Shown: positions 33,589-45,839 of the stretch, one piece after another
How positions within the stretch are numbered: the stretch's first letter is position 1
Layout of the letters: each line of letters opens with the position of its first letter
Assembly: GCA_004369085.1 (NCBI GenBank)
Contig: ML210368.1
Span: 1-45,839, forward strand
Source: Coprinopsis marcescibilis
Taxonomy: Eukaryota > Basidiomycota > Agaricomycetes > Agaricales > Psathyrellaceae
DNA: 45,839 nucleotides
Direction: 5' to 3'
Program-made: the position numbers and the translations under genes
The notes under the pieces: model-generated
Seen by the model: the letters and a program-made list of their open reading frames with translations, nothing else
Told to the model about the DNA's origin: nothing
Database searches by the model: none

Positions 33589-34782
33589 TGAGGTTCGTAA
33601 AAGGTCGTCAGGAGCCTAGAGAGAAAGAAAGGAGAACGGGGAAGCAAGGATCGAATACGCTCGTTATAACAGAAAACCTATTTGGGATTAGAAAAGGAAA
33701 AAAGGTAGAAACTAATTATTGGAATTTCCAAACTCCGATTGCATTTGCGCTGAAGGACCATATGACTCCCCTCTGGTCGCCCCGAGAACCGACAGAAACT
33801 TGATCAGATTCTCTGAATTCGGTCAGAATAAGTGTATAGTCCCATCTTGCCTCGTGTTGTCTGCCAGGACCCATTCCACAATTTGCCAAATGATGCGAGA
33901 CCGCCCAACAAGCGGTCAAATCCTCCAAACCACCGACCTTCTTCCGTCGAACAATCTACGACAAGCCCAGAGCAGTAACAATGTTCCTCGGCTACGAACT
34001 GCCTTGCTACAGAAACGTTGCAAAAGAACTTGGTGACGCGCTCAGACTTGGAGCCGCGTTTTATGTTACTAATTTCCACTCCTGTCTCCACCTCGCCTCC
34101 TTGAAGGTGCGTTCCAACTTGAAATGGACGTCTAGATCTTCTCCAACGTGCGAGGCCTGAATTTTCGGAACACCTTGCACGCTTAGGTCGCTAAGCCACC
34201 ATTGGTCAGGTTATCACGCTGAAAATTCTCGCTTCCTTCCTCGTGTATTACCCTATTCTGGGATCAACGCCAGGAGGAAAGAAACCCGCTTATCACCAGT
34301 TTATTTACACGGAATGTCAAGATGCATTAGGAGCCAAAGCACCGTCTCCAGGTTCTCCGCCATGGATAGATAATTCAACAACCGAAACAAACGCCAACCC
34401 TTCACAAATGCCATAAAGCACACGACGGCTTCTCTGTAGAAACAAAACCCTTCACTTACTTGATACCGTTGTGTCGCAAGTCATGCCCAGACATCATCTC
34501 GACAAAAGAGATCTCAGAGCGCATGATCGCTCTCCCTTCGCCAATCAGAAAAGCACTCCAAGTTCTGGGCCATCAGCTCCTTGGGAGCAGCGCTTCTCAT
34601 TTTTGCCCATAACCCACCGGAAGCTTACCACATACATTCATGGTACCTGGACGTTTCAACAACCTCCTTTTGACACTCGTCGGCGGCAACAGATGCTGTG
34701 CGTGAACTGGGGAAGTCTACCAGAGCATAAACTGCTCAACACCCCGAAACTACGCTTGTTCAGCTCAAAGCATCCATACATC

Positions 34783-34809
34783 CATTCATTCATTCCTTCA
34801 TTCATTCAT
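34783..34809 (+). repeat. CATT microsatellite
   Basis: A CATT/CCTT tetranucleotide run with one interruption. Simple-sequence repeat. Confidence 0.85.
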
Positions 34810-37800
34810 ATCAGTACACGGGAAGGCAAAGAAGGCACTAAAGATGTACCCGATTCTCGCTATTAACTCTTGCTCTCGGCGCTGGTACAATCATGAAGCC
34901 CAGCCACAAGCCAGTAACGCTCAGCTGGTCGTCCAAAACGTCCGAAAGAGAAAGGTAGGGTCACGCGGACATTTTAGATACGCACTAAATCTGTGCTATA
35001 TGTATACATGACTCGATCCAGCTTTGAGTCTCCTGTACACGAGAGTTATTAAAGCCTCGAGGCAGGTCTCTCTCTCTCAGCCCAACCATCCCCTGCGTGG
35101 GCGGATTGAAGAACCGCATTGATCGTGACATCTCTTCTCCACAACGGATCCAAGTGCGGTCGAAAGGCGCCTCTCACCTTAAAAACGATACTCACAAAGC
35201 AGTCCTGGAAGGGTTTCAGAGCCTTGGAAGGAACGAAGGGATGGGCAGGGTACTAGTAGGGCCATGTCCGGAAGGTTCCCTTCCTTGTACACCCCAGGGC
35301 AGTCCCTTTTAGATGGCGCAACTATACATAATGCGTGCGTTGCTATCTTAGATCCCATTGTGCGTATGCTCGTGTAACAGACAATACAAAGAATTCGGGG
35401 CAATCATATGGATGTACGGACTCGGCCATCATAAAAGTGTTTTCTGTGATTGCTGTGAAAGCCAGCCTCTATGCAGCCCATGCACATCGGAGGGAAGAAG
35501 ATATATTCGTGCATACCTTATTTTGGTCGCTCTACTGTCCACGCTACAAAACTTTAAGAATCACGTTGGCCCAACACCAACGTACTTGCAAGCGCTCGAT
35601 CGCCAAAGGGTCGGTCTGACTTTGTAGTGCACTCTCTCAAGGTCACCATCGTGTGTTCTTATTTCCGTGCCATTGTGCATATGGCCATGGCTGTTACGTT
35701 GGTCGAGCCGTGACTCGGAGAACGAGCGCGGGGTAGCCTTGATAATTTGATCAGAATGATGGAACGCGCGAAGCACTGGCTAACCAAGCCAAGTATTGCC
35801 ATTCATTAATCTCTGCGGGCGGCCTGCAGGGTCACGGCGGTCACGGTTGTCAGTTTATTATCAGATGATGCAAGAAATACTAGAAGGAAGGAGGGTATCT
35901 CGGCGGGATTCGCCGTTACAAAGTGAGTCGCGATGCGACCGTAGTATTCACATACCTTTCATTTCAAACCGGTTTTTTCCACTTAGAATTGAATTCAGAT
36001 GAGAGTTCGTATTAAGTAGGTTGTAACAAAACCTACTAGAGGAAACGATATAGCGGAAAGTTACGTCCAACAACCGCCTTCGCAACGAGGTAACGCATCT
36101 TCCACCAACGGTGGCCAGGCTGGCCTGAGTTATCACTTCAACCTCGCGTCAATTGGAACTTCCGGCGCCAAATCCTGCTTGCAACCCTTCATCATATAGT
36201 CAAATTCGTGTACACACGCTCATCGCGACGATAACGTACGGGAACATGTAAAGTAGCACAAAGCTCCTTTAACGCCTCACCTGGGGCCCATCCTCATCCC
36301 TTTGTTCCCATCCACCTCCTCGTCCAACTTGCCTCCTCAGTCAAAACACTTCAACTATCAAGGTGGTCATTCCCAAAATAGCACCCATCGATAAGATGGG
36401 GTGATGGATAAACCAAAAGAGGAAGCCAAAGCAAAACTTGGTACTTCCGAATGGCAACCTTCCGAGACGCGCTCCTGGTTCCTCGCGCGCCAAGGCGCTC
36501 CCACCTGCTTTATTGATACGCTGATCCCGAGGTTCAGACACGTGAGATACGATGATGTCACCAGACTTCATCAGGGCGCAGGCGCCGTAAAGTAGATTTG
36601 ATGCCAGGGTTCTTTTGGCAGCGAACAGCCGTGGTGACTGTCATCAGGACTCTGAACTTTCCAGCCGCGCACGGACCCCACCGTGAAATGAGTGAAGCGC
36701 CGGATAACTGGTTGTGGCGTGCAATAAGCTTCGCAACGTCTCGTCAGAAAAAAGAGGTTGCCTCGCCTCAGCCTGTTGGAGTGATAGACGGCAAGGAAGC
36801 AAAGATGCCGGTAACTGGAGTAAGCCCACACAGACATCGCCTCTTGTTCTCGCCTCTCAACTTCAGAGGCAACGAACTTATAGGCAAGTTCGAACCAAAC
36901 GTTTGGCTTAAAAATCTATTCAATACAAATAAAGAGGCCTATCTTACTGCATCCATGTTCCATAACATTCGGAGTATCGACCAATGGCAATTAGAAGGCT
37001 ACTACTTATTAGAAGAAGTAGAGTGGTGTGACAAACAGACCATCGAAGGAGACCATATGAGCGCATGACATCCCGTCCTGTCGCAAATATGTGCAGGTAA
37101 CAGCTGTTCTTCTCCCGCAGCAGCCTTGGGAGACCCAGTTACTCTGAAGGATGTCGTAAAACACAAGCTGTCCCGACACGTCGGTGCCTGCATCAAAATG
37201 CGGGGTAATTTGCATGGGTGGCATGTTGTATGAATCCGTATGACCCACCGCCGCCGTCAAAAGCGGTTATCTAGATCATGACATTGGCAGTTGGGGGCGA
37301 TTTGAATGCTCGCATGCCCACCTAGCGCGTTACGGCCGATGAATTCATTCAGCATCTGCAACATACATAAGCTGTTGACCAACAAGCGATTTGATCTATT
37401 CTGGTTTTGAATGCCGGGCGTCACGCCTCTTATCTCTGCGCTTTCTCCACCGACATCGCATCGGAAGGGTGATAATAGGGTCATGTACGGATAGATCGAA
37501 TCAAGCCCGAGAGGCACAGTTTTCCCGAACATCTGCATCAGAATCGAGCTCTCATCACAATGAGGCGGGAAAAATCAACACATAAGCTCCTACAGCGATT
37601 CAGGGTCCTTGTCACTTAATGTGAATAGCCAATATTTGGGATTCGGAATCGAGGCTGAGGTAACGGCGACAGGTACCCAACAGCTGTTTACGATTTTCGG
37701 CAACGATGGCTATAATCAAGTTCTCGGAGGAGGCAGTGACAAGCGTGAAATGAAATGGCATTTCAACTCACTTTCAACCTTCCCTGAACACACTCTGTGA

Positions 37801-40800
37801 TGTTACGAGTATCCGCAGTCGGCTCAATTTCCCCATAGTCCGAATTCACATTTTGCCGTTAAACGGAGTGTGAGTGATTGCGTTTGTGTGTGACTGACAA
37901 GAACTAACAACCTATTCCCATCCTCATCTTCATCCACAACCAAGAGCTGACCCATCGCAAACATCATCTTTACCTCGAGTACCTGTCCAATTGTTAGCAT
38001 CGCATCGTAGGCTAGAAAATGTTTCCAGCACGCGGTTATCGAGCGAATCAACTTGTCCATCTTCTAAAAAAAAGAAGAACACAAGATCCATCCCGACACT
38101 ATGAAGAATCCTCTCGATAGAGTTATTCAATTCAAACGAATGCGGGGAAGGCCGTTAGATTGAATGAGGATGGCGGAATCAAACAGAGAGAACAGGATCT
38201 CTTGCTGATGCACTTTGAATAGGTGGACCACAGAGACGATCCGACGGGTATTATTGGCACAATTCGGTGCCACGATGGACCTCCAAGGAACGTCTGGGGC
38301 TAATCAATTAGGCAAACCCGGTTCAATACCGCCGATCCTATGTCTCATTCAGAGCGGTTGCGGCGGATTATCCCCGAAAAGGGAAACAGAGAGCCAGAAA
38401 CTTGACTTTCCACAAAGTTCAAAGAGGAACACATTTGCAGATCGCGGTGGCACACTATCTAAGGAGTGTGTTCGAAAAGACTGCCTAAGATGTTCATGTT
38501 GTAAACCTTTCGTGCATAAATACTGGAGCGGTTCTAAATGTTCTAAGAAAGAGAGAAGACCGCTGGATGAGGACCTATGTTGTGACGGTTCAGAAAGAAG
38601 TGGAGTGACGAGAAGCTGTATGTTTGGGAAACAGCCGTAGCAGCTGTCAAATAGATGTGTCAGGACGAGGGAGCCGATCCAAGGACCAATGGTAGTTGGT
38701 TCTCGAATCAAATCATTGTGTTTGGTCAGTATGTTCCTTGCTCGAAGCAATATAGGAAGCTGTACCGTGCCCTTGACCCAGTAGAAGCCGCATCACGGAA
38801 GGTAACTTGGTTAGGAACATAAGTAGGATCGAGCATAACATTGTACAATGACGTTTCGAATCCTTTGTTGCACAGTCAGGGAACCGCAAGTTATGAGCAA
38901 ATTTCTCCTATCCGTACTCTGCGATCGACAGAGGTAGCCGCAGAGGGCATTTCGTAACTTCAGAGTAAATATCTATGTCATTATCAACATTCTACGGCAG
39001 GACCTTGAATACCTCGTGTAAGGATGGACTGAGGGACGCCTGTTTCACGTCGAGAAACGTGGTTCTGCTTCCTTGCGAGCCGCGAAAGATACTGTTTACG
39101 GAAAGGTTCGAAGTCCTTGCCAGCACGAGGAGACCTGCAAGACAAGCAGTCTCTTCGGAACTTTAAGCGATCGTATGGCAGGTATGGGAGGCCAAAACGA
39201 CGACAAGATAGGCGCAATGTACCAAGATAGTGATATCTGCGCACTGTTACATCGGAGAGAACCTTTTGTACCCGAGATTAAAATTAAGCGCTTTGGAGAT
39301 GCCACGATGCATTTGGCGACCAAAGGTCGATGTGGTGCCAGGGGAATCACACAGATTCGTCTCCACAGCGAAAATGAGGTCGAGGCGAGGGAGCACAAGT
39401 GGAGTGAAAGTTCCACCGCCGATCGAAATTTGATCCTTTCTGGGTGCTGTCCAGCGAAGTGAGTCGAAGCAAGCTCGGGCACATATTTCCAAAACTGCTA
39501 GAGCCGCTCGAGGGAAGGAAGGTTACAGGTGTGTGCAAGGCCATGCACTTTCCTCTAGCATGGAGTCGGAAGCGAATCGCCATTGGGCGAGTTCAATCTT
39601 AATGCTGTAGGTAATGCCGCGATCGCGTTGGCACGCCTCGTTCACTGTGACTTCATCAACGGCCACCAACAAGGCACTCGGAGATTGGTCACGAGTTGCC
39701 GATCGAACACAACGTGGTCTCCAATGTGCGAGGATTGTGCCGGAATGTGTGTGAGAGGTAAGAATGCAAAGATGGTCACTTTAATTCGTTGCTCCAAAGA
39801 TATGGCCTATGGGATGGCTGGTAGCCAAGGGTTCCAGGCCACGTATTTGGTTCTAGACGCTTCAGATGAGAGATTTCGTTCCGAAATAGCATTCGGCATA
39901 TGGTGAAGGAGAACTATACAGGTAGCTGGGGGTGATATGAAGACTTGTCAAGATGGAAGAAAAGATAACGCACTGACAGCCGGGGCGGTTCTCTTCGAAG
40001 AGAATGTTCCTTTCGAACGAAGGATTCGCAATAAATGCTTGGTTATCCTCCAATGTGTATGATTAAAGTTGGTCCTTATCCTGGGCTCGGAAGTCTTGGT
40101 GCAGGTCTATAGTGCTTGGGGGCGCGAGTTACTACGCAGTGCCAGGCGAACAGGGAACAAGTTTAGTTTTGAAGATGATACAACGTGCCAGGGCCTTCGG
40201 GTATCTCCAGTAGAGTAGACATGTCATATTTGATGGAGCTATCTGGGGAAAATTTGGTCTATGTGGTACCCAAACTTGGCATTCGGCATTTGCCTAAAAT
40301 AGAACCCCAATATACCACTGACAGAAATATTGGCTGCAATTAAGTACAGATGGTCCTAGAATTGGAGAGTACCCATGTAGCTGCGTGTCAGCTGACTGTT
40401 TAGCTCCTTTTCATATTAGTATGCGTGAGTGATTGCCTACCTGGTTGAACCAAAATTTGACACCCCTGGCCGCTGCCATGGGCACGTCCGACTCGTCCGA
40501 CACGTCTCCCGTGACTTTCACGTGAATTTACTTACATACGCACCTTCGACAAGGCTGGTCCCGTCGATCTGGCAAGTTGAAGGTTGCACGCAGTGAGTGT
40601 ATTCTTAGAACTCTCCGGGTGCTACTTAGAGGTCAGCTAGGAGCTAGTGCCGGCGGCTACAGTCTCAGTCGTCGAAAACCGCCAACGATAAGGACAACGA
40701 CTTGGAACCATATCTTTATCACCAGTTCAAGATCCGTAATCGAAATAGCAACGAAATCAGGTCGGTGTACCAATGCTCATTGATTCTCCCCATTGACATC

Positions 40801-43473
40801 TCTATCGCTAATTTGTCAGGAAACACCGCTAGCTTACGCAAAACGTGCCTTCTTGTGGCGTCCCAGATTGCGGGGTTTCTTTCTTCACAAGAAGCTTTCG
40901 TTGCCTTGTAAGCCAAATATGTTCCACGGTCATTCAGTGGCTTTGCTTGATTCCATCGACAGCGGAATACGGTGTCTTCATTCACTAATCGGCGGTAGGC
41001 TGGGTCGGATAGTAAATACATTGCGATCACCAAGCGTCTTCTCTACCTGTGTCCTATTTGCTCCAAAGTTACGACTTCTCCCCCACGGCTACATGTAGTT
41101 CTGCACCATGTTCGAAAAGGTTCGTCGCTTCCCGTCAACTATCCCCCTTCACAAAAGTCGTAATCTGACATTGCCCACGATGATACATAAAAAGGTTCGA
41201 CTTAGTGGAAAGAGCCGAAATTAAATCCTTCTTGATTTCTTTGTCAAATTCAGGCGCTTGCGGAAGGTCACAACAACATCCAATGTCTATTACTCTTCTC
41301 CGGGCGGGCCGTCCTGACATGTGAGATATTATATTAAACCCAAATCCTCGCGCTCTATTTGGTCCCAGCCTTGAGGCAGGTCGTCTCCAAAAATCATCCC
41401 GAAAATAGCCACTAATCTCCCATACCACGGTAAATGCAGTGCCTTAGATGGTCCTGGCGGCCCCTATCCATTGCGCTGGGCCGAATAGTCGACATGTCAT
41501 GACGCTCAGCAACATCGAATGAAAGCCCTAGTCAGCCAACAACACGTTGCAAGATACCACAAACAGGATGCACCATCTCATTTTTTCCTTTGACGTTATT
41601 GACCTTTTCAAGCACATTACAGACTACGAACACAAAGTGCCGACATTACCCAACTGTATACCCTGCTGTCCATAGAGCCTCTCCTCTCATCTCGGTGCTT
41701 CCTCTTGCTTCCTCTAATCTCCGTCCGTTTTTATTTCGCTTGTTTCCGAACGACCTCATATAAGCACACATATGTGCATTTGGACATAACTTGGTCACTG
41801 GCACCGTCTACGATCTCTCGGAATCACTGCAATATAGGTCGCTTCGACTAATGGCGGCCTTCGATTGTGCCGTACTGTCATCCCCCGAGGTCATATGTCG
41901 CCAAATTCCAACCCAACGGATGCTTTCGGAATGTCTGTTCAGCGGGTATCTGGCAGCGAAGTATGGACGTTTGACTTTCTTCCTCGGCTTGTGGCTTGCT
42001 TCGCACCAAGCTCTTTCTATTCTCCCCATCTGATATTCCGTCCCCGTCGAGATAGGAACAAGAGAACAAACCACTTTGCCTCCAACACGGTCACCAATAC
42101 TTACTTGAAGGCATCCCTCGGAGTCTCCCGAAAAGACATCGTCATTCACTTGCTGCCAGGTCCTTACTGCTCCGCCGGGGATTCGCGCAACTATAAAGTC
42201 CGACCGTTGCGTCACTGCCATGTCTGAGTCGACGATGCTGCGGTTTGCCTTGGGATAGAAATGGTCTGGCTTTCTTTGTCTATACGTGGGATGGTTCTCA
42301 GTCCAACGGATTGCCTAGAGGCTTCTCAATTCATTGAATCTCGTTCCGACACCGACCTCCAATCCGCCGCTCCGTCTACTCTTGACAGGAATAGAACGGA
42401 TCGAAGTTCCCTTCAAGGCCCAAGTTCTGCCTCGAGGTCCCTTTGCCTTTCTTGGCTGCTGGTGCAGAGGTTCTGAAGTTCTACTTAGCTATAGGGGCTG
42501 TTGTCGGACATTCACGGCGACAAGGAGGAAGACAACATACACACATGCTTCATACTTGACTCGTTCCCCACTGCCTCATACATCCGTTGAATTGAACGGT
42601 TCTGGCAATAAGCTTGCCCTTCTTCTTCAACTTGTGATGGCCTCCGTGCGGTGTCGGACGATGTGACCCATGGACCAATGCTGGTACGATCATCGTTGTG
42701 TGGAACAGAGTAGACAAGGGACCACTTTGGACTCAGGTCACTTTGGACTTCGAACACGCTGTATTCCCGGTGGATCCACTTGTTCGTGCAAATGCTAATC
42801 TGAGTATGCGCCCATGTACCTTATGTGATATCTTTACTCACTCCATCGTTTCGAGAGAGTTAATATGGCAGACTCTTTGACATACCTGTGACTCCCAATA
42901 TCCTTACCCGTCCACCAAGCGGAGTGGTGCTTGAATGCCATTAATAACACAGACGCCTCGCTGACCATTAATTGACGAGCCAACATAATCGACTATCATC
43001 TAGACTCTACCGCTGTCCGGGGTCACCAAAAACTCAAAGTCAAACCTCGAACGCATCATTTCCTAGGCCAACTTGAAAGCCAAGCGGTGTTGTATCGAAT
43101 TAGGCATATCGCACCAAGACTTGGCGCTTCCACATCTCATACTCACACCATAAAAGCTAAGTTTTCCATTCCTCGAGTTCCATGTCACGTTTTAGGCCAC
43201 CAGTCACCGCATAACATGTTTGCGTTCAGACAGGAGATACATCGGATCCAACTTGAATACGGTATGCATGCCATTGATTCTCGAGGTCTAACTCTTTCAG
43301 TCATGCCAAGTGCGCTTTGTCTGTATACACACCGTACTGTGATGGAGGTCTAGACGCCTCAAGCCTTCTGTGTCTTCTTCCCTTCCGACATTAAGCTGTG
43401 GTTTTATAGCCGCAGTAATTCTCGGAAGATGGTTGATTGTCTTGATGTAGTCGTGGTTCAGGGCATAACATCG

Positions 43474-43488
43474 ATATATATATATATA
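43474..43488. repeat. AT dinucleotide repeat
   Basis: An uninterrupted AT run of about 15 bp in otherwise featureless sequence. Confidence 0.85.
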
Positions 43489-44836
43489 CCTCTTGAACCG
43501 GAGGAAAAGCCGCTTGACTTGAGAATATACTCTAAGCAAATAAGGAGACGTCTACGAAGGTGAGGGACAGAAGGGGATATCGCAGAGACTTCATTAGCTT
43601 GGTGGAGCGTTATTTATTATCGTAGTGCTTTGAGCTTTCCCTGGAGCAAATCACAAGCTGGACGTTATATAGTCATACATCACGAGCGCTTGGACGCACT
43701 TGATTCTTCAAGGGTCTGAAAGTAGTATTTATGTTCAATGAGCAAAGTGCGAACAAAGAATACTTTCAAGCCGCTGCGACTTACTCAGAGCGCGTAGAAT
43801 AAATACACACAGATACTTCAGCTCACTATCTTAGTCTTACAGCTTGGAACCGATTCCACCGGACTTAGTCGTGATCTTAAGTCGGGAGCCCGTCTTGCCA
43901 GCAAGCGCTCGTCTCGCCACAATCGAAGGAAATAGAGTAGTATCACGCATGTAAATGCGTCTTAAGTCATGTCCGCCGAAATCACGATGGTAGAAACGTT
44001 GTTACTATACAATACAGACCATTAATCGCAACAAATTTCGGAACCCTAAGCGAAGTAAGTATTCGTCGAGTTAACGTTTGAAACAAATGATCCACATGTA
44101 CAGTGTACAGGCGCCACTTGGGATCCGGTCACTACTTGGGACAAACAACGATATCGAGCGCAAACATTAACCGATAAGCCTCAAACTCGGTAAATGATTA
44201 GACGCAGGTGGTATCTACCCCCTTACAGAATTTGGGACGAAATGAGAAAGGGCGCAACGACAAATCCCATGTTTAGTGATGAAATGCTGCACATTTGTAC
44301 CAACAACATTTTCTCTGTCAGGATTTCACCTATTTAATGCCTGTCTTTGTCTTAAAAAAGTGAATATTCGGATTCGCATACATTCTATCTGTCTATTGCA
44401 GCTTGAATTGCGTTGATCGAGACAGAAACCAGCCCAGAATTGAGCATCTGCGAAAGCGTGACACATTTCCGAATGTTCTCACAGACTCCCACCCTTCGAC
44501 TGATGCGAAATTGGGGGAGCTGGATGCTCCGCACCGCCGTTGCCGCGCGTTGTCACGCTGTGTGACAGGCGTCCCAAGTGGCGATAAATGTGACATTTCC
44601 TAGTTTTCAATGAACTGCCTACAGTAATACACCGGTCCGTTGTACACCGGACCATGTTTGCATTTTTCGACGGCGCATCTGGGGCGGTATGGACTCAAAA
44701 TTGTCATAGAACTTAAATAGTACATGTAGGGAGTGCATATGTAAAATTTATAAATATTTTCGTTCAGAGTTGCCGCCATGGGGGGCATATCGTTGCGGGA
44801 ACCGCCAAAATCATGATTCTTGGTCCTTTGGACAGT

Positions 44837-44894
44837 GTGACCAGCGGCGTGACGTAGGGTGACAGATCCGTGACCTGGGCGTGAGATCTGTCAC
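44837..44894. repeat. Phased GTGAC motif array beside the transposase relic
   Basis: GTGAC occurs at 44837, 44849, 44859 and 44870, GTGAG at 44881, and the inverse GTCAC at 44890. The spacing is 12, 10, 11 and 11 bp, close to one helical turn. Three more copies lie further out (GTCAC 44552, GTGAC 44562, GTGAC 44590). The position just beyond the 3' end of a transposase reading frame suggests subterminal transposase-binding sites (inference). Confidence 0.55.
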
Positions 44895-44899
44895 GCTCC

Positions 44900-45839
44900 T
44901 CATTCATTCTCGCTCTCCCCACCATCGCTCCCTGCTTCCTCGTCATCTGTGTACTCCTCCTCCTCCTCTTCTTCAAGAAACTGCGCCAGGGTGGGTCAGC
45001 TGGATTTGGGGATGGCTCGGTAGTCAGGATCTGCGAGTTTGGGCTCAGGGTGAGTCAATTTCCAATCCTTAACCTTCATCCCCTCTGCCTTTGCTTCATC
45101 CTTCTCTCCCTTCCACTTTGCCTTTGCAGTGTCCAAGGCAGCCCTCCTAGCTTCGTTTCCTTGCACCCGAGCCTTTTCCTCCACCTCCCAGACCCTGATC
45201 GCTTCTGCCAGCCGTTCCTGGGCCGATTTCTTGAGCTCCTTCACCCGGGCTGCTGCGAGGTCTGCCTCCTGCTGCTCCTGCACCTCTCGGAAGAATGCGT
45301 CATCGGTGAGTACCTGCCCAAGATTCGATCTCCTTAGCTTCTTCGTTGTCTTCTTCACTGACTTCCCCTCCTTTGTCTGCAGTTGTACACGAACCCGCCG
45401 GCAATACAGACACTGAAGGACAAGAGCCGACTGAAGGTGGATGGATCAGGTGCGCCAGTGGTCCGACCATGCACGCTCAACTTCAAGAGCGGCCTGCAGC
45501 TTGCGTTCGGCAGCTGTTTTAGGGACATGTTGTAGTAGCTCATGAATCGGAGACTCATTCACTTTCTTGCCAAGCCTGCGGGGTGTGATCATCATGGATT
45601 CCATGTCAGGAGGGGTGGTGGTCAATTTGACAAGTGTGGATGCAAATAGGTATGCGGCAGAGGTGCCTTTGAGCTCGTTGATGGCGATCTGGGTATGTAT
45701 TTGGATGGCGCGATTTGGTTGAGAAGGGGTAGGGGAACTGGGCAGCGTTGATTCTTCCTCAATGGATGGGAGGGGCAGTGCATCAAGGAAGAATTCCGTC
45801 ATGACACGGACTGGGGTAGGTGGGATGACAGGTGTGATA
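44900..45839 (-). pseudogene. 3' end of a pogo-like (Tc1/mariner) transposase, broken by two TGA codons
   Basis: The frame enters from beyond the right edge and runs on the minus strand to a final stop at 44900-44902. It is interrupted by in-frame TGA codons at 45446-45448 and 44996-44998 and is otherwise open. The visible part is the C-terminal tail that follows the DDE domain in basidiomycete pogo-like transposases. It comprises a Pro/Ser-rich region (LPSSPTPSQPNRA), a conserved patch AERKLQAALEVERAWSDHW, then LVLQCLYCRRVRVQLQTKEG, then a coiled-coil rich in Glu, Lys and Ala (LTDDAFFREVQEQQEADLA to KAEGMKVKDW), then a run of seven Glu. The DDE catalytic core is outside the window. Family assignment rests on memory of this tail architecture. 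An intron over the first TGA cannot be fully excluded, but no good donor is seen. Confidence 0.65.

Larger units (their letters stand above)
33589..44899. other. 11.3-kb stretch without a convincing gene
   Basis: The first part is the GATA promoter; a pyrimidine-rich tract read on the minus strand (about 33610-33635) precedes the start. Beyond that, no frame exceeds about 156 codons. Frames at 36403-36597 (+, MDKPKEEAKAKLGTSEW), 36598-37068 (+), 38215-38640 (+, Cys-rich) and 41808-42221 (-) were examined and none could be assigned. Simple repeats occur at 34783-34809 (CATT) and 43474-43488 (AT). The right end (about 44550-44899) has clustered GTGAC motifs that probably belong to the transposon relic. 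I see no recognisable retrotransposon or helitron, though old decayed elements would not be visible by eye. Confidence 0.5.

Noticed and set aside
36598..37068. A 156-codon plus-strand frame (MMPGFFWQRTAVV)
   Set aside because: No recognised domain, no splice context and no neighbouring coding signal; the length is within chance for this amount of noncoding sequence.
38215..38640. A Cys-rich plus-strand frame of 141 codons
   Set aside because: Cys spacing (DCLRCSCC, CCDG) suggested a small zinc or secreted protein, but there is no signal peptide and no regular pattern.
1..45839. tRNA, rRNA, CRISPR array, prophage or bacterial operon signals
   Set aside because: Scanning for T-arm-like GGTTCGA stretches, regular spaced repeats and ribosome-binding-site patterns gave nothing consistent; the window is eukaryotic.

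Overview
This window is nuclear DNA from a filamentous basidiomycete, most likely an agaricomycete. The genes are cut by many very short introns (about 45-80 nt) with GT(A/G)AG(T/C) donors, CTRAY-type branch sites and (T/C)AG acceptors. The protein families (AKR1 palmitoyltransferase, GATA factor with an N-terminal NLSWRLW box, beta-trefoil proteins of an agaricomycete type) fit that assignment. I rebuilt gene models by hand from splice sites, reading-frame continuity and remembered family motifs. No alignment or database search was run.

The left 23 kb is gene-dense. In order: a ricin-B-like beta-trefoil protein (+, 38-805); translation elongation factor 1-gamma (-, 892-2483), tail-to-tail with it; the DHHC palmitoyltransferase AKR1 (+, 2907-5423), divergent from EF1-gamma over a shared 423-bp promoter; an acylaminoacyl-peptidase-like serine peptidase (+, 5719-8174); two further beta-trefoil paralogues (-, 8790-9576 and 10326-11164); a small NAD(P)-binding Rossmann protein (+, 12775-13739); tyrosyl-DNA phosphodiesterase TDP1 in 13 exons including a 9-nt microexon (+, 14269-16905); a free-standing acyl/aryl-adenylating enzyme (-, 17468-19291); and a single-pass membrane protein with a Ser/Thr-rich outer stalk and a long polar tail, whose 5' end I could not resolve (+, to 23427).

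The right half is sparse. A 7.3-kb stretch without a convincing gene (23428-30737) is followed by a large two-finger GATA transcription factor (-, 30738-33588), then by an 11.3-kb stretch without one (33589-44899). At the right edge is the 3' end of a pogo-like (Tc1/mariner) transposase relic on the minus strand, broken by two in-frame TGA codons and followed by GTGAC motifs at about 11-bp spacing.

The genes do not form an obvious pathway. They are mostly housekeeping or single-function genes, and the only family expansion is the beta-trefoil trio. The points most worth following are the UIM-SIM-UIM arrangement and microexon in TDP1, the beta-trefoil family with its extra conserved C-terminal module, the repeated (H/Q)PPM motif in the GATA factor, and the phased GTGAC array beside the transposase. 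I found no CRISPR array, tRNA, rRNA, prophage or bacterial-type operon, and no clear evidence of a wholly new multi-gene system.
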